Shown here piece by piece: positions 19,160-28,197 of a stretch of DNA of 64,000 bases. Source of the stretch: Galbibacter orientalis DSM 19592 (GTDB lineage Bacteria > Bacteroidota > Bacteroidia > Flavobacteriales > Flavobacteriaceae); assembly GCF_000260115.1 (NCBI RefSeq), contig NZ_JH651379.1, positions 1,616,501-1,680,500 on the forward strand, written 5' to 3'. Position numbers and translations under genes: made by a program. The stretch's first letter is position 1. Each line of letters opens with the position of its first letter. The notes beneath the pieces are model-generated. The model worked only from the letters and a program-made list of their open reading frames with translations. It made no database searches and was not told the origin of the DNA.

Positions 19160-20839
19160 TTACCCAATAATCATTCCTGCAATTGTGGCCGATAATAATG
19201 AGGCTATAGAACCTCCAATAACGGCTTTCATTCCAAATTCTGATAAATTTTTACGTTGCCCTGGTGCTAATGAACCAATTCCGCCAATTTGAATTCCAAT
19301 AGAAGCAAAATTTGCAAATCCACATAACATATAGGTAGCCATAATAACAGATTTATTGTAAGTAAAATGTGTAAGGCTTGTTATGTCTTTTAAGCTAGCC
19401 AATTGTACGTACCCTACAAACTCACTAGCTGCAAGTTTAATACCCAGTAATTGCCCCATAAGCATCATATCTTCTTTAGCAACCCCAATTAACCACATAA
19501 GAGGAGCAAAAATAAAACCTAAAATAGATTCCAATGAAAATGATTCATAAGGTGTATTATCAGCTAAAACGGTATTTAAAGTTGTAAGATCTCCAATCCA
19601 GCCTAAAACATAATTTATCATTGCAATAAACGCAATAAAAACTAAAAGCATAGCGCCAACATTGGCGGCTAATTTTAAACCTTCGGTGGTACCATTTGCT
19701 ATGGCATCAAGTATGTTGGAACCAATTTTATCGGTAGAAACTTCTACATCTGTATTAACTTTTTCCTGTTGTGGATATAGCATTTTTGAAATTACTATTG
19801 CTCCTGGAGCTGCCATTACCGAGGCTGCTAACAAATGTTTTGCAAATTGAAGTCTAAGTTCTGGGTCATCGCCCCCTAAAAATCCAATATAGGCAGCTAA
19901 CACACCACCAGCAACAGTAGCCATTCCACCAACCATAACAAGTAAGATTTCAGAACGAGTCATGCGCTCTAAATATGCCTTAATCATTAGTGGAGCTTCT
20001 GTTTGTCCTAAAAAAATATTTCCAGCAACCGATAAACTTTCGGCTCCAGAAATTCCTAATAATTTAGAAAGCACAATTGCCATCCCTTTTACTACTATTT
20101 GAATAACCCCTAAATAGAATAAAACAGAGGTAAGTGCCGAAAAGAATACAATAGTTGGAAGCACTTGAAATAAGAAAATAAATCCGAAACTGTCGGCATT
20201 CATTAAATCTCCTAGCAGAAATTCACTCCCTGCGGCTGTAAAATCTAGGATTAAAACAAAAATACTACCAATCCATTCAAAAGTATTTTGGACAAAAGAA
20301 ATTTCTAAAACTCCAATAGCTAGTATTAATTGAGCTGCGAGTCCTATTCCTACTGTTTTCCAATTAATAGCTTTTCTGTTGCTGCTAAACAAAAAAGCTA
20401 TGAATAGTAAAGATGCCATTCCTAATACACCTCTCCATAAGCTGTTAAAGCTAAAGCCTTGGTTTGGAATTAATTCTTGGTATTCTTGTTCAGAAACAAG
20501 AACATTATCTTGAGAAGGAGTTGCTATTAGTTGGTAGGAGTTTGTTTTATTTCCAAAAACCAAAGTAGAATCTGTTAGTTCGGTTACTTTATACCTTTCT
20601 AAACTATCGGTTGGAGCATCAAAATAAAATATGAGATTGTTATTCTGAAAGATATAACTCCCTTTATAGTTGTTGTTTTTTTGAGTGAAATTAAAGTCGC
20701 CTTCATTGAAATTCAATTTACTTATTGCAGATTTTGAAGTGGTATTTTCAGAAGAAGACCATTTTTTTTCAATGTCTTGTGCTACCAATGTACCGGTAAA
20801 ACAAATTGCTAATAGTAGTAATAGTATTTTTTTCAACAC
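19160..20839 (-). CDS. nupC: Concentrative nucleoside transporter with periplasmic N-terminal domain
   Basis: Imports nucleosides with Na+ or H+. 559 residues: signal peptide 1-20 (ending GTLVAQ), a beta-rich lipocalin-like domain about 22-120 (KLNFNEGDFNFTQKNNNYKG), then the CNT-family membrane domain from about residue 135, with GQTEAPLMIKAYL near the nucleoside-binding hairpin and SLAPGQRKNLSEFGMKA near the end. Ordinary NupC proteins are about 400 residues without the extra domain. Nearby thyA and, further off, a deoxynucleoside kinase suggest nucleoside use. Substrate range cannot be read. Confidence 0.9.
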   Translation of the reverse strand: MLKKILLLLLAICFTGTLVAQDIEKKWSSSENTTSKSAISKLNFNEGDFNFTQKNNNYKGSYIFQNNNLIFYFDAPTDSLERYKVTELTDSTLVFGNKTNSYQLIATPSQDNVLVSEQEYQELIPNQGFSFNSLWRGVLGMASLLFIAFLFSSNRKAINWKTVGIGLAAQLILAIGVLEISFVQNTFEWIGSIFVLILDFTAAGSEFLLGDLMNADSFGFIFLFQVLPTIVFFSALTSVLFYLGVIQIVVKGMAIVLSKLLGISGAESLSVAGNIFLGQTEAPLMIKAYLERMTRSEILLVMVGGMATVAGGVLAAYIGFLGGDDPELRLQFAKHLLAASVMAAPGAIVISKMLYPQQEKVNTDVEVSTDKIGSNILDAIANGTTEGLKLAANVGAMLLVFIAFIAMINYVLGWIGDLTTLNTVLADNTPYESFSLESILGFIFAPLMWLIGVAKEDMMLMGQLLGIKLAASEFVGYVQLASLKDITSLTHFTYNKSVIMATYMLCGFANFASIGIQIGGIGSLAPGQRKNLSEFGMKAVIGGSIASLLSATIAGMIIG

Positions 20840-20971
20840 GTTTTTATTTGTATCCTTATTTTAGGTAAATTTCTTTAAAATAACATTTATAATACTACTG
20901 TTATTTCCCTTATTAGGTGTTTAGCTTGGCGGGTTAATTCTGTTTTTTGTCTTAATTAGTTTTTTTAAAAC

Positions 20972-21595
20972 TTAATTGTTTTCTCTTTTAGAAATTTCAT
21001 CTCTAATTTTAGCAGCCTTCTCATAATCTTCATTAGCAACAGCACCGTCGAGCATGGTGTATAATTCTTGAAGAGAATATGTTTTATAGGATGTATCACT
21101 AGCTTTTGGAGCAGATTCTCCACTTAAAATTTCATCAACAATAATGCTTTCTTTTTCTTCTTCTCCTTCTTCTTTAGGCGAAAATTTGAGAAAAATTCCA
21201 GCTTTATCTAAAATGTTTTTATAGGTAAATATAGGTGCATTAAAACGTAATGCTAGGGCAATAGCATCGCTTGTTCTGGCATCTATTATTTCTTCAATTT
21301 TATCGCGTTCACAAATAATGCTCGAATAAAAAACACCATCCACCAATTTATGAATAATAACCTGTTTAACAACAATTTCAAAGCGATCTGCAAAGCTCTT
21401 AAATAAGTCGTGTGTTAAAGGTCTTGGTGGTTTTATTTCTTTTTCAAGCGCTATGGCAATTGATTGTGCTTCAAAGGCACCAATTACAATAGGGAGCTTT
21501 CTTTCTCCTTCCACTTCATTTAATATCAAAGCGTAAGCTCCATTTTGGGTCTGACTATATGAAATCCCCTTTATGTTTAATTTTACTAAACTCAT
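20972..21595 (-). CDS. Bifunctional nuclease-family (DUF151) protein with C-terminal UVR motif
   Basis: 207 residues. The DUF151 domain covers about 1-130 (LPIVIGAFEAQSIAIALE, DARTSDAIALALR), followed by an acidic linker (EEGEEEKES) and a C-terminal UvrB/UvrC-type motif (LDGAVANEDYEKAAKIRDEISKRE). Related proteins are reported as dual DNase/RNase enzymes; the role in this organism is unknown. It follows etfA by 86 bases and lies 132 bases upstream of nupC on the same strand. Confidence 0.9.
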   Translation of the reverse strand: MSLVKLNIKGISYSQTQNGAYALILNEVEGERKLPIVIGAFEAQSIAIALEKEIKPPRPLTHDLFKSFADRFEIVVKQVIIHKLVDGVFYSSIICERDKIEEIIDARTSDAIALALRFNAPIFTYKNILDKAGIFLKFSPKEEGEEEKESIIVDEILSGESAPKASDTSYKTYSLQELYTMLDGAVANEDYEKAAKIRDEISKRENN

Positions 21596-21681
21596 ACATC
21601 ATTTAAAATAGCAAAGGCTGTCTAAACAATGGGCAAATCCCAAAATTTAGACAGCCCTTTAGGGGCACAATTTAACAAAAA

Positions 21682-22650
21682 TTATGCGTTATTCGCTTTA
21701 AATTCTTTCAATTTTTCGATTAACTGAGGAACCACTTCGAAAGCATCCCCTACAACCCCGTAGTCTGCAGCCTTAAAGAAGGGAGCTTCTGGGTCATTAT
21801 TAATAACCACTTTTACTTTTGAAGCATTAATCCCTGCCAAATGTTGTATAGCTCCAGAGATTCCTACAGCAATATAAAGATTGGCAGCTACTGGTTTCCC
21901 TGTTTGTCCAACATGTTCTCCATGTGGACGCCATCCCATATCGGAAACTGGTTTTGAACAAGCAGTTGCAGCACCTAGAACATCGGCTAATTCTTCAATC
22001 ATTCCCCAATTTTCAGGTCCTTTTAATCCACGACCAGCAGATACTACAATTTCAGCATCAGCAATAGTTACTTTTCCAGTTACTTTGTCTACAGAAGTTA
22101 CTTCCGTAGAGAAATCTCCTTCATTTAATTCAGGAGTAAAATCTTCCGTAGTAGCTGCAGCATCACTTTCTTTTAAACCGAAAGCATTTTTAGATAATCC
22201 TACTAATTTTACATCTGTAGAAATTTCTGTAATATTGAATGCTTTATTGGTAAAAGCGGTGCGTTTTACTTTAAAAGGACTTTCACTTTCTGGTAATGCA
22301 ACAACATTTGAGGCATATCCTGCATTGAGATTAATAGCTAAAATAGGTGCTAAAAATTTAGCATTTGCACTAGAACTTATTACAATTACCTTGCTATTTT
22401 CTTTAGCAGCAGCTTGTTTTAAAACATCAGCATATGCTTTTGCATTAAAATTATTTAATTTATCATTTGTAACGGTTAAAACTTTTTCAACCCCGTATTT
22501 TCCTAATTCAGCGGTATCGGTTGCATTTACAGTTACAGCAGTAAGGCTGGTTCCAAGCATATCGGCAACGCCTTTTGCGTAAGAAGCAACTTCTAGAGCT
22601 GTTTTTTTAAGTTTTCCGTTTTCCGTTTCAGTATAAACAAGAACAGACAT
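21682..22650 (-). CDS. etfA: Electron transfer flavoprotein, alpha subunit
   Basis: 322 residues. Carries electrons from acyl-CoA dehydrogenases to the quinone pool via ETF-QO; cytoplasmic, binds FAD with EtfB. The FAD domain is intact: VVSAGRGLKGPENWGMIEELAD near 203, SDMGWRPHGEHVGQTGKPVAANLYIAVGISGAIQH near 240-275. It follows etfB after an unusually long 140-base gap containing a low-complexity tract, rather than the few bases usual in etf operons. Confidence 0.96.
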   Translation of the reverse strand: MSVLVYTETENGKLKKTALEVASYAKGVADMLGTSLTAVTVNATDTAELGKYGVEKVLTVTNDKLNNFNAKAYADVLKQAAAKENSKVIVISSSANAKFLAPILAINLNAGYASNVVALPESESPFKVKRTAFTNKAFNITEISTDVKLVGLSKNAFGLKESDAAATTEDFTPELNEGDFSTEVTSVDKVTGKVTIADAEIVVSAGRGLKGPENWGMIEELADVLGAATACSKPVSDMGWRPHGEHVGQTGKPVAANLYIAVGISGAIQHLAGINASKVKVVINNDPEAPFFKAADYGVVGDAFEVVPQLIEKLKEFKANNA

Positions 22651-22658
22651 ATGTTTTT

Positions 22659-22717
22659 AGTTAAAAGTTAAAAAGTTAAAAAGTTAAAAAGTTGAAGGTT
22701 GAAAAAGTTGAAAGTTT
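22659..22717 (+). repeat. Low-complexity 7-8 bp-period tract between etfB and etfA
   Basis: About seven degenerate copies of GTTAAAAA/GTTGAAAA in a row, inside what should be an etfBA operon. On the transcribed strand it reads as CAACTTTTTAAC-type repeats. Similar tracts lie at 38170, 46090, 48890, 49200 and 62170. Confidence 0.75.
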
Positions 22718-22790
22718 AGTATTTCTCTATGTAGAAAGAAATTTAATTTCTATTCAACTACCTACTTTTATCTTTTTACTTTGTATTTTG

Positions 22791-23531
22791 TTATATTACT
22801 TTAGCTTCGTTATGTAAAAGACTTACTAGTTCGTCCAAATTGTCTGGAGGTACTAATTTTATAGCGCCTTTAGCAGCGGGTTTTTCAAAGGCTACAGCCT
22901 TTGTGTTTGTACTAGCGTCTACTGGCTCAACAACATTAAGGGCTTTTTTACGGGCCATCATAATACCTCTCATATTAGGTATTTTTAGGTCGCTTTCTTC
23001 CACAAGACCTTTTTGTCCTCCAATAACTAATGGGAATGTAGTTTTTAAGGTTTCTTTTCCACCGTCAATTTCTCGAATTGCTGTTGCATTTTCTCCTTCA
23101 ACCTCTAAACTGATACAATTATTTACAAAATTAGCATCAATTAAGGTAGCTAGCATTCCAGGAACCATTCCTCCATTATAGTCGATAGATTCTCTTCCTG
23201 CAATTATTAAATCAAAATCTTTAGCAACATTGGCTAATTGTTTTGCAACAAAAAAACCATCGGTTGGGTTTGTATTTATTCTTATGGCTTCATCTGCACC
23301 AATAGCTAATGCTTTTCTCAGTGTAGGTTCGGTCTCTGTTCCTCCAACATTCACTACTGTTACGGTAGCTCCTTGTTTTTCTTTGAACCACATGGCACGT
23401 GTTAATCCAAACTCGTCATTCGGATTTATAACAAATTGCACACCATTTGTATCAAACTTTGAATCTCCGTCAGTAAAATTTATTTTTGACGTAGTGTCTG
23501 GTACGTGGCTTATACACACTAATATCTTCAT
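22791..23531 (-). CDS. etfB: Electron transfer flavoprotein, beta subunit
   Basis: 246 residues, AMP-binding partner of EtfA. Starts MKILVCISHVPDT; the family pattern is visible at FVINPNDEFGLTRAMWFKEK, DLIIAGRESIDYNGGMVPGMLA, and the recognition loop IPNMRGIMMARKKALNVVEP that docks dehydrogenases. First gene of the etf operon, divergent from pdhB with 177 bases between. Confidence 0.96.
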   Translation of the reverse strand: MKILVCISHVPDTTSKINFTDGDSKFDTNGVQFVINPNDEFGLTRAMWFKEKQGATVTVVNVGGTETEPTLRKALAIGADEAIRINTNPTDGFFVAKQLANVAKDFDLIIAGRESIDYNGGMVPGMLATLIDANFVNNCISLEVEGENATAIREIDGGKETLKTTFPLVIGGQKGLVEESDLKIPNMRGIMMARKKALNVVEPVDASTNTKAVAFEKPAAKGAIKLVPPDNLDELVSLLHNEAKVI

Positions 23532-23656
23532 ATTTTAGGTAATTTTTTGTGATTTTACTATATGTGTTACGAAGATACTGATAATTTACAAAATATGCTA
23601 TGCATGCATAATATTTTTTTATTAAAATCTTATGGAGATAGTTCTCATAGAATTAC

Positions 23657-23664
23657 TATTTTTG
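23657..23664 (+). promoter_or_regulatory. -7 promoter box of pdhB
   Basis: TATTTTTG matches TAnnTTTG, 44 bases before the pdhB ATG. No clear -33 element. Confidence 0.4.
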
Positions 23665-23708
23665 CTATGCTTAAATAAAATAGACTTTAATAATATCAAA
23701 TAAAATAG

Positions 23709-24686
23709 ATGAAAACAATTCAGTTTAGAGAAGCGGTATGCGAGGCAATGAGCGAGGAGATGCGTAGAGATGAATCGATTTACCTTATGGGGGAAGAGGT
23801 TGCAGAATACAATGGTGCATACAAGGCTTCTAAAGGGATGTTAGACGAATTTGGTCCTGAGCGCGTATTGGACACACCAATTTCTGAACTTGGTTTTGCT
23901 GGAATCGGTGTTGGTTCTGCAATGAATGGAAATAGACCAATTATTGAGTTTATGACCTTTAACTTTGCTTTGGTAGGGATTGACCAGATTATTAATAACG
24001 CAGCAAAAATCCGCCAGATGTCGGGGGGGCAATTAAATTGTCCAATCGTTTTTCGTGGTCCTACAGCTTCTGCTGGTCAGTTAGGAGCAACACACTCTCA
24101 GGCTTTTGAAAGTTGGTTTGCTAACTGTCCTGGTTTAAAAGTAGTAGTTCCATCAAATCCAAACGATGCAAAAGGGTTATTAAAGGCAGCTATTAGAGAT
24201 GATGATCCAGTTATTTTTATGGAATCTGAACAGATGTATGGAGATAAAGGAGAAGTTCCAGAAGGAGATTATACTATTCCATTAGGAGTTGCAGATATAA
24301 AAAGAGAAGGAAGTGATGTTACCATTGTTTCTTTTGGGAAAATTATTAAAGAAGCATACAAAGCTGCAGACGAATTAGAAAAAGATGGCATTAGTTGTGA
24401 AATTATCGACCTTAGAACTGTAAGACCGATGGATCATGAAACTATTTTGAAATCTGTTAAGAAAACAAATCGTTTGGTTATTCTTGAAGAGGCTTGGCCT
24501 TTCGGAAATATCGCTACAGAGATAACGTATCAAGTTCAATCACAAGCATTTGATTATTTAGATGCACCAATTATTAAAATTAATACAGCAGATACACCTG
24601 CTCCTTATTCTCCTGTTCTTTTAGAAGAATGGTTGCCAAATGCAGGGGATGTTGTGAAGGCTGTAAAAAAAGTTTTATACAAATAA
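23709..24686 (+). CDS. pdhB: Pyruvate dehydrogenase E1 component, beta subunit
   Basis: 325 residues. With an alpha subunit encoded elsewhere it decarboxylates pyruvate on thiamine diphosphate for acetyl-CoA formation. Typical segments: MGEEVAEYNGAYKASKGM, DTPISELGFAGIGVGSAM (with the Glu that activates the thiazolium), FRGPTASAGQLGATHSQAFE, and the C-terminal LEEAWPFGNIATEI. Alone on its transcript, with a terminator at 24707-24743. A branched-chain 2-oxoacid E1 beta is the main alternative, but the sequence is closer to PdhB. Confidence 0.92.
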   Translation: MKTIQFREAVCEAMSEEMRRDESIYLMGEEVAEYNGAYKASKGMLDEFGPERVLDTPISELGFAGIGVGSAMNGNRPIIEFMTFNFALVGIDQIINNAAKIRQMSGGQLNCPIVFRGPTASAGQLGATHSQAFESWFANCPGLKVVVPSNPNDAKGLLKAAIRDDDPVIFMESEQMYGDKGEVPEGDYTIPLGVADIKREGSDVTIVSFGKIIKEAYKAADELEKDGISCEIIDLRTVRPMDHETILKSVKKTNRLVILEEAWPFGNIATEITYQVQSQAFDYLDAPIIKINTADTPAPYSPVLLEEWLPNAGDVVKAVKKVLYK

Positions 24687-24706
24687 GCGAAATTTTTCGT
24701 TAATAT

Positions 24707-24743
24707 AACTTCACTGACTATCTTTAGCCAGTGAAGTTTTTTT
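24707..24743 (+). terminator. Intrinsic terminator after pdhB
   Basis: AACTTCACTG (24707-24716) pairs with CAGTGAAGTT (24729-24738), extended inside by CTA/TAG, and is followed by a T tract to 24743. Confidence 0.9.
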
Positions 24744-24749
24744 ATTTAT

Positions 24750-27242
24750 ATGAAGTACATACTATCCCTATTTATAATATTTTTTTCAATTACAGTAGCT
24801 GCTCAAACTAAAGTGAGCGGTATTGTTGTAGACAGTGAAGGGATAGAAATTCCTTACGCAAATGTAATGTTCCCAAATTCTTCTGAAGGGACTATTACTA
24901 ATGAAGAAGGACGTTTTTATTTAGAATCCGACTCTACCTATGATATTTTGTCGGTTACTTTAATTGGGTACGCCTCAGAGGAAATAAAATTAGAAAAGAA
25001 AGTAAACTACGATTTAAAAGTAGTATTAAATGAAGGGGAGGAGCTAGATGAAGTAGTGCTTTATGTAGGAAAGCAGCCTAAAAAGGGGAATCCAGCCATC
25101 GAAATTCTTAAAAAAGTATGGGCAAAAAAACGTCAAAACGGAATTTATCTTTTCGATCAATATAAATATGATAAATACGAAAAAATAGAATTCGACTTTA
25201 ATACTATTGACAGTGCTTTTATGAGCAAAAATATTTTCAAAGGGATGGAATTTATTTTTGATCAAGTAGATACTTCAAATGTTACCGGGAAAACATACCT
25301 CCCAATCTTTATAAATGAGGCCGTTTCGGAAGTTTATGGAGATAATAAAATGAACGAAAAGGTTGAAAGATTAGTCGGAAATAAAAATTCTGGATTCAAT
25401 ACAAATCAAAGCGTAATATCTTTTGTAAAAGACCTTTATGCAGATTATAATATTTACAATAACTATATAAAACTTTTTAATAAAAGTTTTGTGAGTCCGC
25501 TTTCAAAAACGGGAGTAGATGTGTATAATTATGTGCTAACCGATAGTTCTTATGTAGATAATAAATGGTGCTATAACATTGTTTATTATCCTCGAAGAAA
25601 AAATGAAATGACCTTTAAAGGGAATTTTTGGGTAAACGATACCACATTTGCAGTGAAAGATATAAATATGCAAGTCTCAAAAAGCGCCAATGTAAACTGG
25701 GTGAAGGAGCTTTATATTGAACAAGAGTTTGAGGTGTTAAGCGACTCTGTTTTTCTGCTGAAAAGAGATTATTTATTGAGCGATTTTAGTTTGCGTAAAA
25801 AGGAAGAGTCTCGTGGACTATACGGAAAAAGAACTACTGTTTACAATAATTATGAGTTTGATAAAGAGAAACCTAAAAGTTTTTATAATAAACGGGTAGA
25901 TCCATATAATGAATTAATTTATAATCGAGATAGTACTTTTTGGGATCAAAATCGTTTAGAAAGTTTAAATGATGACGAAAAGGGAGTTTACAAAATGTTA
26001 GACACCTTAAAAACAGTTCCAAAATTTAAACGTTTATACGATTTAACAACCATTTTAGTTTCTGGATATGTAGAAATACCAAAACTTAATCTGGATTTCG
26101 GACCTATATATTCCAGTTTTGGGTATAACGAAGCAGAAGGAATACGCCTGAGGGCAGGAGGAAGAACGTACTTCGGACCAAACGACCCATGGCGATTGCA
26201 AGGGTATACAGCCTACGGTTTTAAAGATAAAAAGTTTAAATACGGGTTTTCAGGAAAGTGGCTTTTAGATAGAAAAAACCGACTCATAATCTCTGGTGGG
26301 ACTAGAAGAGATGTAGAACAACTCGGAACAAGTTTAACATCTTCTTCCGATGTTTTAGGAAGAAGTTTTGCTTCTTCAGCAATTTTTACCGCAGGAAGTA
26401 ATAATACGTTAACCGATTTAAACCTTACTACTTTCGGAATAGAATATGAGCCTGTAAAAAATTTAGTTTTAAAAACAGAAACCAATTTTAGAACCTTGCG
26501 TTCTGCCTTACCAGAAGATTTTAATTTAGATTATGTAGATCCAGATGCTCCAGGAGGAATCTCTAGTGAGACCAAGCAGTATGATGTTAATGTTTCTCTT
26601 GATTTTACCCCAGGAAGAAAAACTACAGGCTATGGAGTAGAGAGAAGTAATGTAAACAGTAATTTTGCACGTTTATATTTGGTATATACAGCAGGCCTAA
26701 AAGGCTTTTTGGAGAGTGATTTTAATTACGAGAAACTTCAGTTTTATTACCGTCAACCATTTCAATTAGGCGGTATAGGTCGTACTATAACCACAGTAGA
26801 AGCTGGGAAAACTTTTGGGGAAGTTCCGTTGAGTTTATTAAGCCCAATTCCTGGTAACCAAACGTATTTTTCTATATTTAATACCTTTCCTAACCTTAAT
26901 TTCTACGAATTTGTAACCGATACGTATGTGTCTGGGCAGATAGAACATAATTTTAATGGTCGTTTATTTTCAAAAATTCCATTTCTTAAAAAATTAGATC
27001 TACGAGAAATTGTTGGTTTAAGAGCTGTTTGGGGAGAGATTTCTGATGCAAATATTGCTTTAAGTGCCCCCGCAGGTGCAATCCTTCGTGCACCAACCGA
27101 TGAAGTGTATTACGAATACTCTTTTGGAATAGCCAATATCTTTAAAATTATCCGTATCGATTTTAATTTCCGAGGGAATTACTTAGATATTCCAGATGCC
27201 CGTCCTTTCTCAATTACTGGGAATTTGGAGTTTGTGTTTTAA
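24750..27242 (+). CDS. DUF5686 and carboxypeptidase-regulatory-like domain outer-membrane protein
   Basis: 830 residues. Signal peptide 1-18 (ending TVAAQ), carboxypeptidase-regulatory-like beta-sandwich about 20-105 (VSGIVVDSEGIEIPYANVMF, ISVTLIGYASEEIK-type strand), then a DUF5686 region and a probable C-terminal barrel ending NLEFVF. This architecture is common in Bacteroidota and of unknown function; the N-terminal domain resembles that of SusC proteins, but no plug domain follows. It starts 6 bases after the pdhB terminator's T tract, so its own promoter must lie in or before that hairpin. Confidence 0.88.
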   Translation: MKYILSLFIIFFSITVAAQTKVSGIVVDSEGIEIPYANVMFPNSSEGTITNEEGRFYLESDSTYDILSVTLIGYASEEIKLEKKVNYDLKVVLNEGEELDEVVLYVGKQPKKGNPAIEILKKVWAKKRQNGIYLFDQYKYDKYEKIEFDFNTIDSAFMSKNIFKGMEFIFDQVDTSNVTGKTYLPIFINEAVSEVYGDNKMNEKVERLVGNKNSGFNTNQSVISFVKDLYADYNIYNNYIKLFNKSFVSPLSKTGVDVYNYVLTDSSYVDNKWCYNIVYYPRRKNEMTFKGNFWVNDTTFAVKDINMQVSKSANVNWVKELYIEQEFEVLSDSVFLLKRDYLLSDFSLRKKEESRGLYGKRTTVYNNYEFDKEKPKSFYNKRVDPYNELIYNRDSTFWDQNRLESLNDDEKGVYKMLDTLKTVPKFKRLYDLTTILVSGYVEIPKLNLDFGPIYSSFGYNEAEGIRLRAGGRTYFGPNDPWRLQGYTAYGFKDKKFKYGFSGKWLLDRKNRLIISGGTRRDVEQLGTSLTSSSDVLGRSFASSAIFTAGSNNTLTDLNLTTFGIEYEPVKNLVLKTETNFRTLRSALPEDFNLDYVDPDAPGGISSETKQYDVNVSLDFTPGRKTTGYGVERSNVNSNFARLYLVYTAGLKGFLESDFNYEKLQFYYRQPFQLGGIGRTITTVEAGKTFGEVPLSLLSPIPGNQTYFSIFNTFPNLNFYEFVTDTYVSGQIEHNFNGRLFSKIPFLKKLDLREIVGLRAVWGEISDANIALSAPAGAILRAPTDEVYYEYSFGIANIFKIIRIDFNFRGNYLDIPDARPFSITGNLEFVF

Positions 27243-27280
27243 TCCACGTAGTGGTTTTTTGGTGGGTAGGTTGCCTTATT

Positions 27281-27407
27281 TAATCCTTCATGGAGTGTCT
27301 AATTCCTCCAGAGCCAATTCTGAGTATATTGAAGGGCTGTGCGTCGAGATGAGTTAAATTTGTTTTCTTTGAACAGCTTGTGAGCTTGCAACGAGATAGT
27401 TGATTAA
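27281..27407 (+). repeat. Structured ~125-bp element, copy A
   Basis: Begins TAATCCTTCATGGAG and ends ATAGTTGATTAA. It is the most diverged long copy; the central GAAGGGCTGTGCGTCGAGATGAG block and the CTTG/CGAG stem of the last hairpin remain. Lies 38 bases after the DUF5686 gene, same orientation. Together with the ppa promoter it accounts for most of the 27243-27557 gap. Confidence 0.8.
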
Positions 27408-27450
27408 GGAGTTAAATAATAGTTGGTGTTAATAGAACTATACATTTCTT

Positions 27451-27484
27451 TTGTTGCTTTTAATATTGGTTTTCATTACTTTTG
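27451..27484 (+). promoter_or_regulatory. Promoter of ppa
   Basis: TTGTTG (27451-27456), 20-bp spacer, TACTTTTG (27477-27484): a full match to the Bacteroidota -33/-7 consensus. The ATG is 73 bases downstream. Confidence 0.75.
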
Positions 27485-27557
27485 CACTCCATTTTAAAGA
27501 ATATATAACGAGTTTTGAGTTCATTATCTGAATTCAAAATTTATAATTTAAAAATAG

Positions 27558-28085
27558 ATGAGTTCAGATCAAATAAAGACTTTCGATGTTTTAATCGAAA
27601 TTCCTAAGGGAAGTAGAAACAAATACGAGTACGATTTTAAATTGAAAAAAATACGTTACGATCGTATGATTTTCTCTTCAATGATGTATCCTGCTGATTA
27701 TGGTTTTATTCCTGAAACACTAGCGTTAGATGGAGATCCTTTAGATGTTTTAGTCTTGGTTACAGAGCCAACCTTCCCTGGTTGTGTTATGGAGGTAAAA
27801 CCAATTGGCGTTTTCCATATGGAAGATGAAAAAGGACCAGATGAGAAAGTAATTTGTGTGCCAGTTTCAGATCCAATTTGGAATCGTGTAAATGATTTAA
27901 GCGAATTGAATCCACATTTAATAAAAGAAATCGAACACTTCTTTCAAGTATATAAAGACTTAGAGAAAAAGAAAGTTTCTATCGGAGGATGGGGAGCTTT
28001 AGAAGACGCAAAAGATATCGTTGCTAAATGTATCAACCGTTTTCAAGATAGCGACGTTCCTAGAGAAGAAGTTAGTATCGACTAA
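27558..28085 (+). CDS. ppa: Soluble inorganic pyrophosphatase (family I)
   Basis: 175 residues. Hydrolyses pyrophosphate to phosphate with Mg2+. Active-site segments: KGSRNKYEYDFK, the metal-binding ALDGDPLDVLVL, and VEHFFQVYKDLEKKKV-type C-terminal helix (here IEHFFQVYKDLEKKKVSIGG). It is followed by its own terminator and then by hppA, so the organism has both a heat-releasing and an energy-conserving pyrophosphatase side by side. Confidence 0.96.
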   Translation: MSSDQIKTFDVLIEIPKGSRNKYEYDFKLKKIRYDRMIFSSMMYPADYGFIPETLALDGDPLDVLVLVTEPTFPGCVMEVKPIGVFHMEDEKGPDEKVICVPVSDPIWNRVNDLSELNPHLIKEIEHFFQVYKDLEKKKVSIGGWGALEDAKDIVAKCINRFQDSDVPREEVSID

Positions 28086-28110
28086 AAATAATCTTAGTTT
28101 TAAGATATTA

Positions 28111-28141
28111 AAAGCAACAACTGCAAAGTTGTTGCTTTTTT
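28111..28141 (+). terminator. Intrinsic terminator after ppa
   Basis: AAAGCAACAAC (28111-28121), loop TGCAAA, GTTGTTGCTTT (28128-28138), T tract. An 11-bp perfect stem. Confidence 0.9.
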
Positions 28142-28197
28142 TATTCTATTGATTTCCTTACATTTATAAGAATATAATTACTAACTAACTTATAAAT

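Noticed and set aside
19095-19292. A 65-codon plus-strand frame beginning in the thyA-nupC gap
   Set aside because: Most of it is antisense to the nupC C-terminus, and the start lies in a duplicated low-complexity region.
21881-22582. A 233-codon open frame opposite etfA
   Set aside because: It is the mirror of a well-conserved gene, with composition typical of antisense frames and no motif or start signal.
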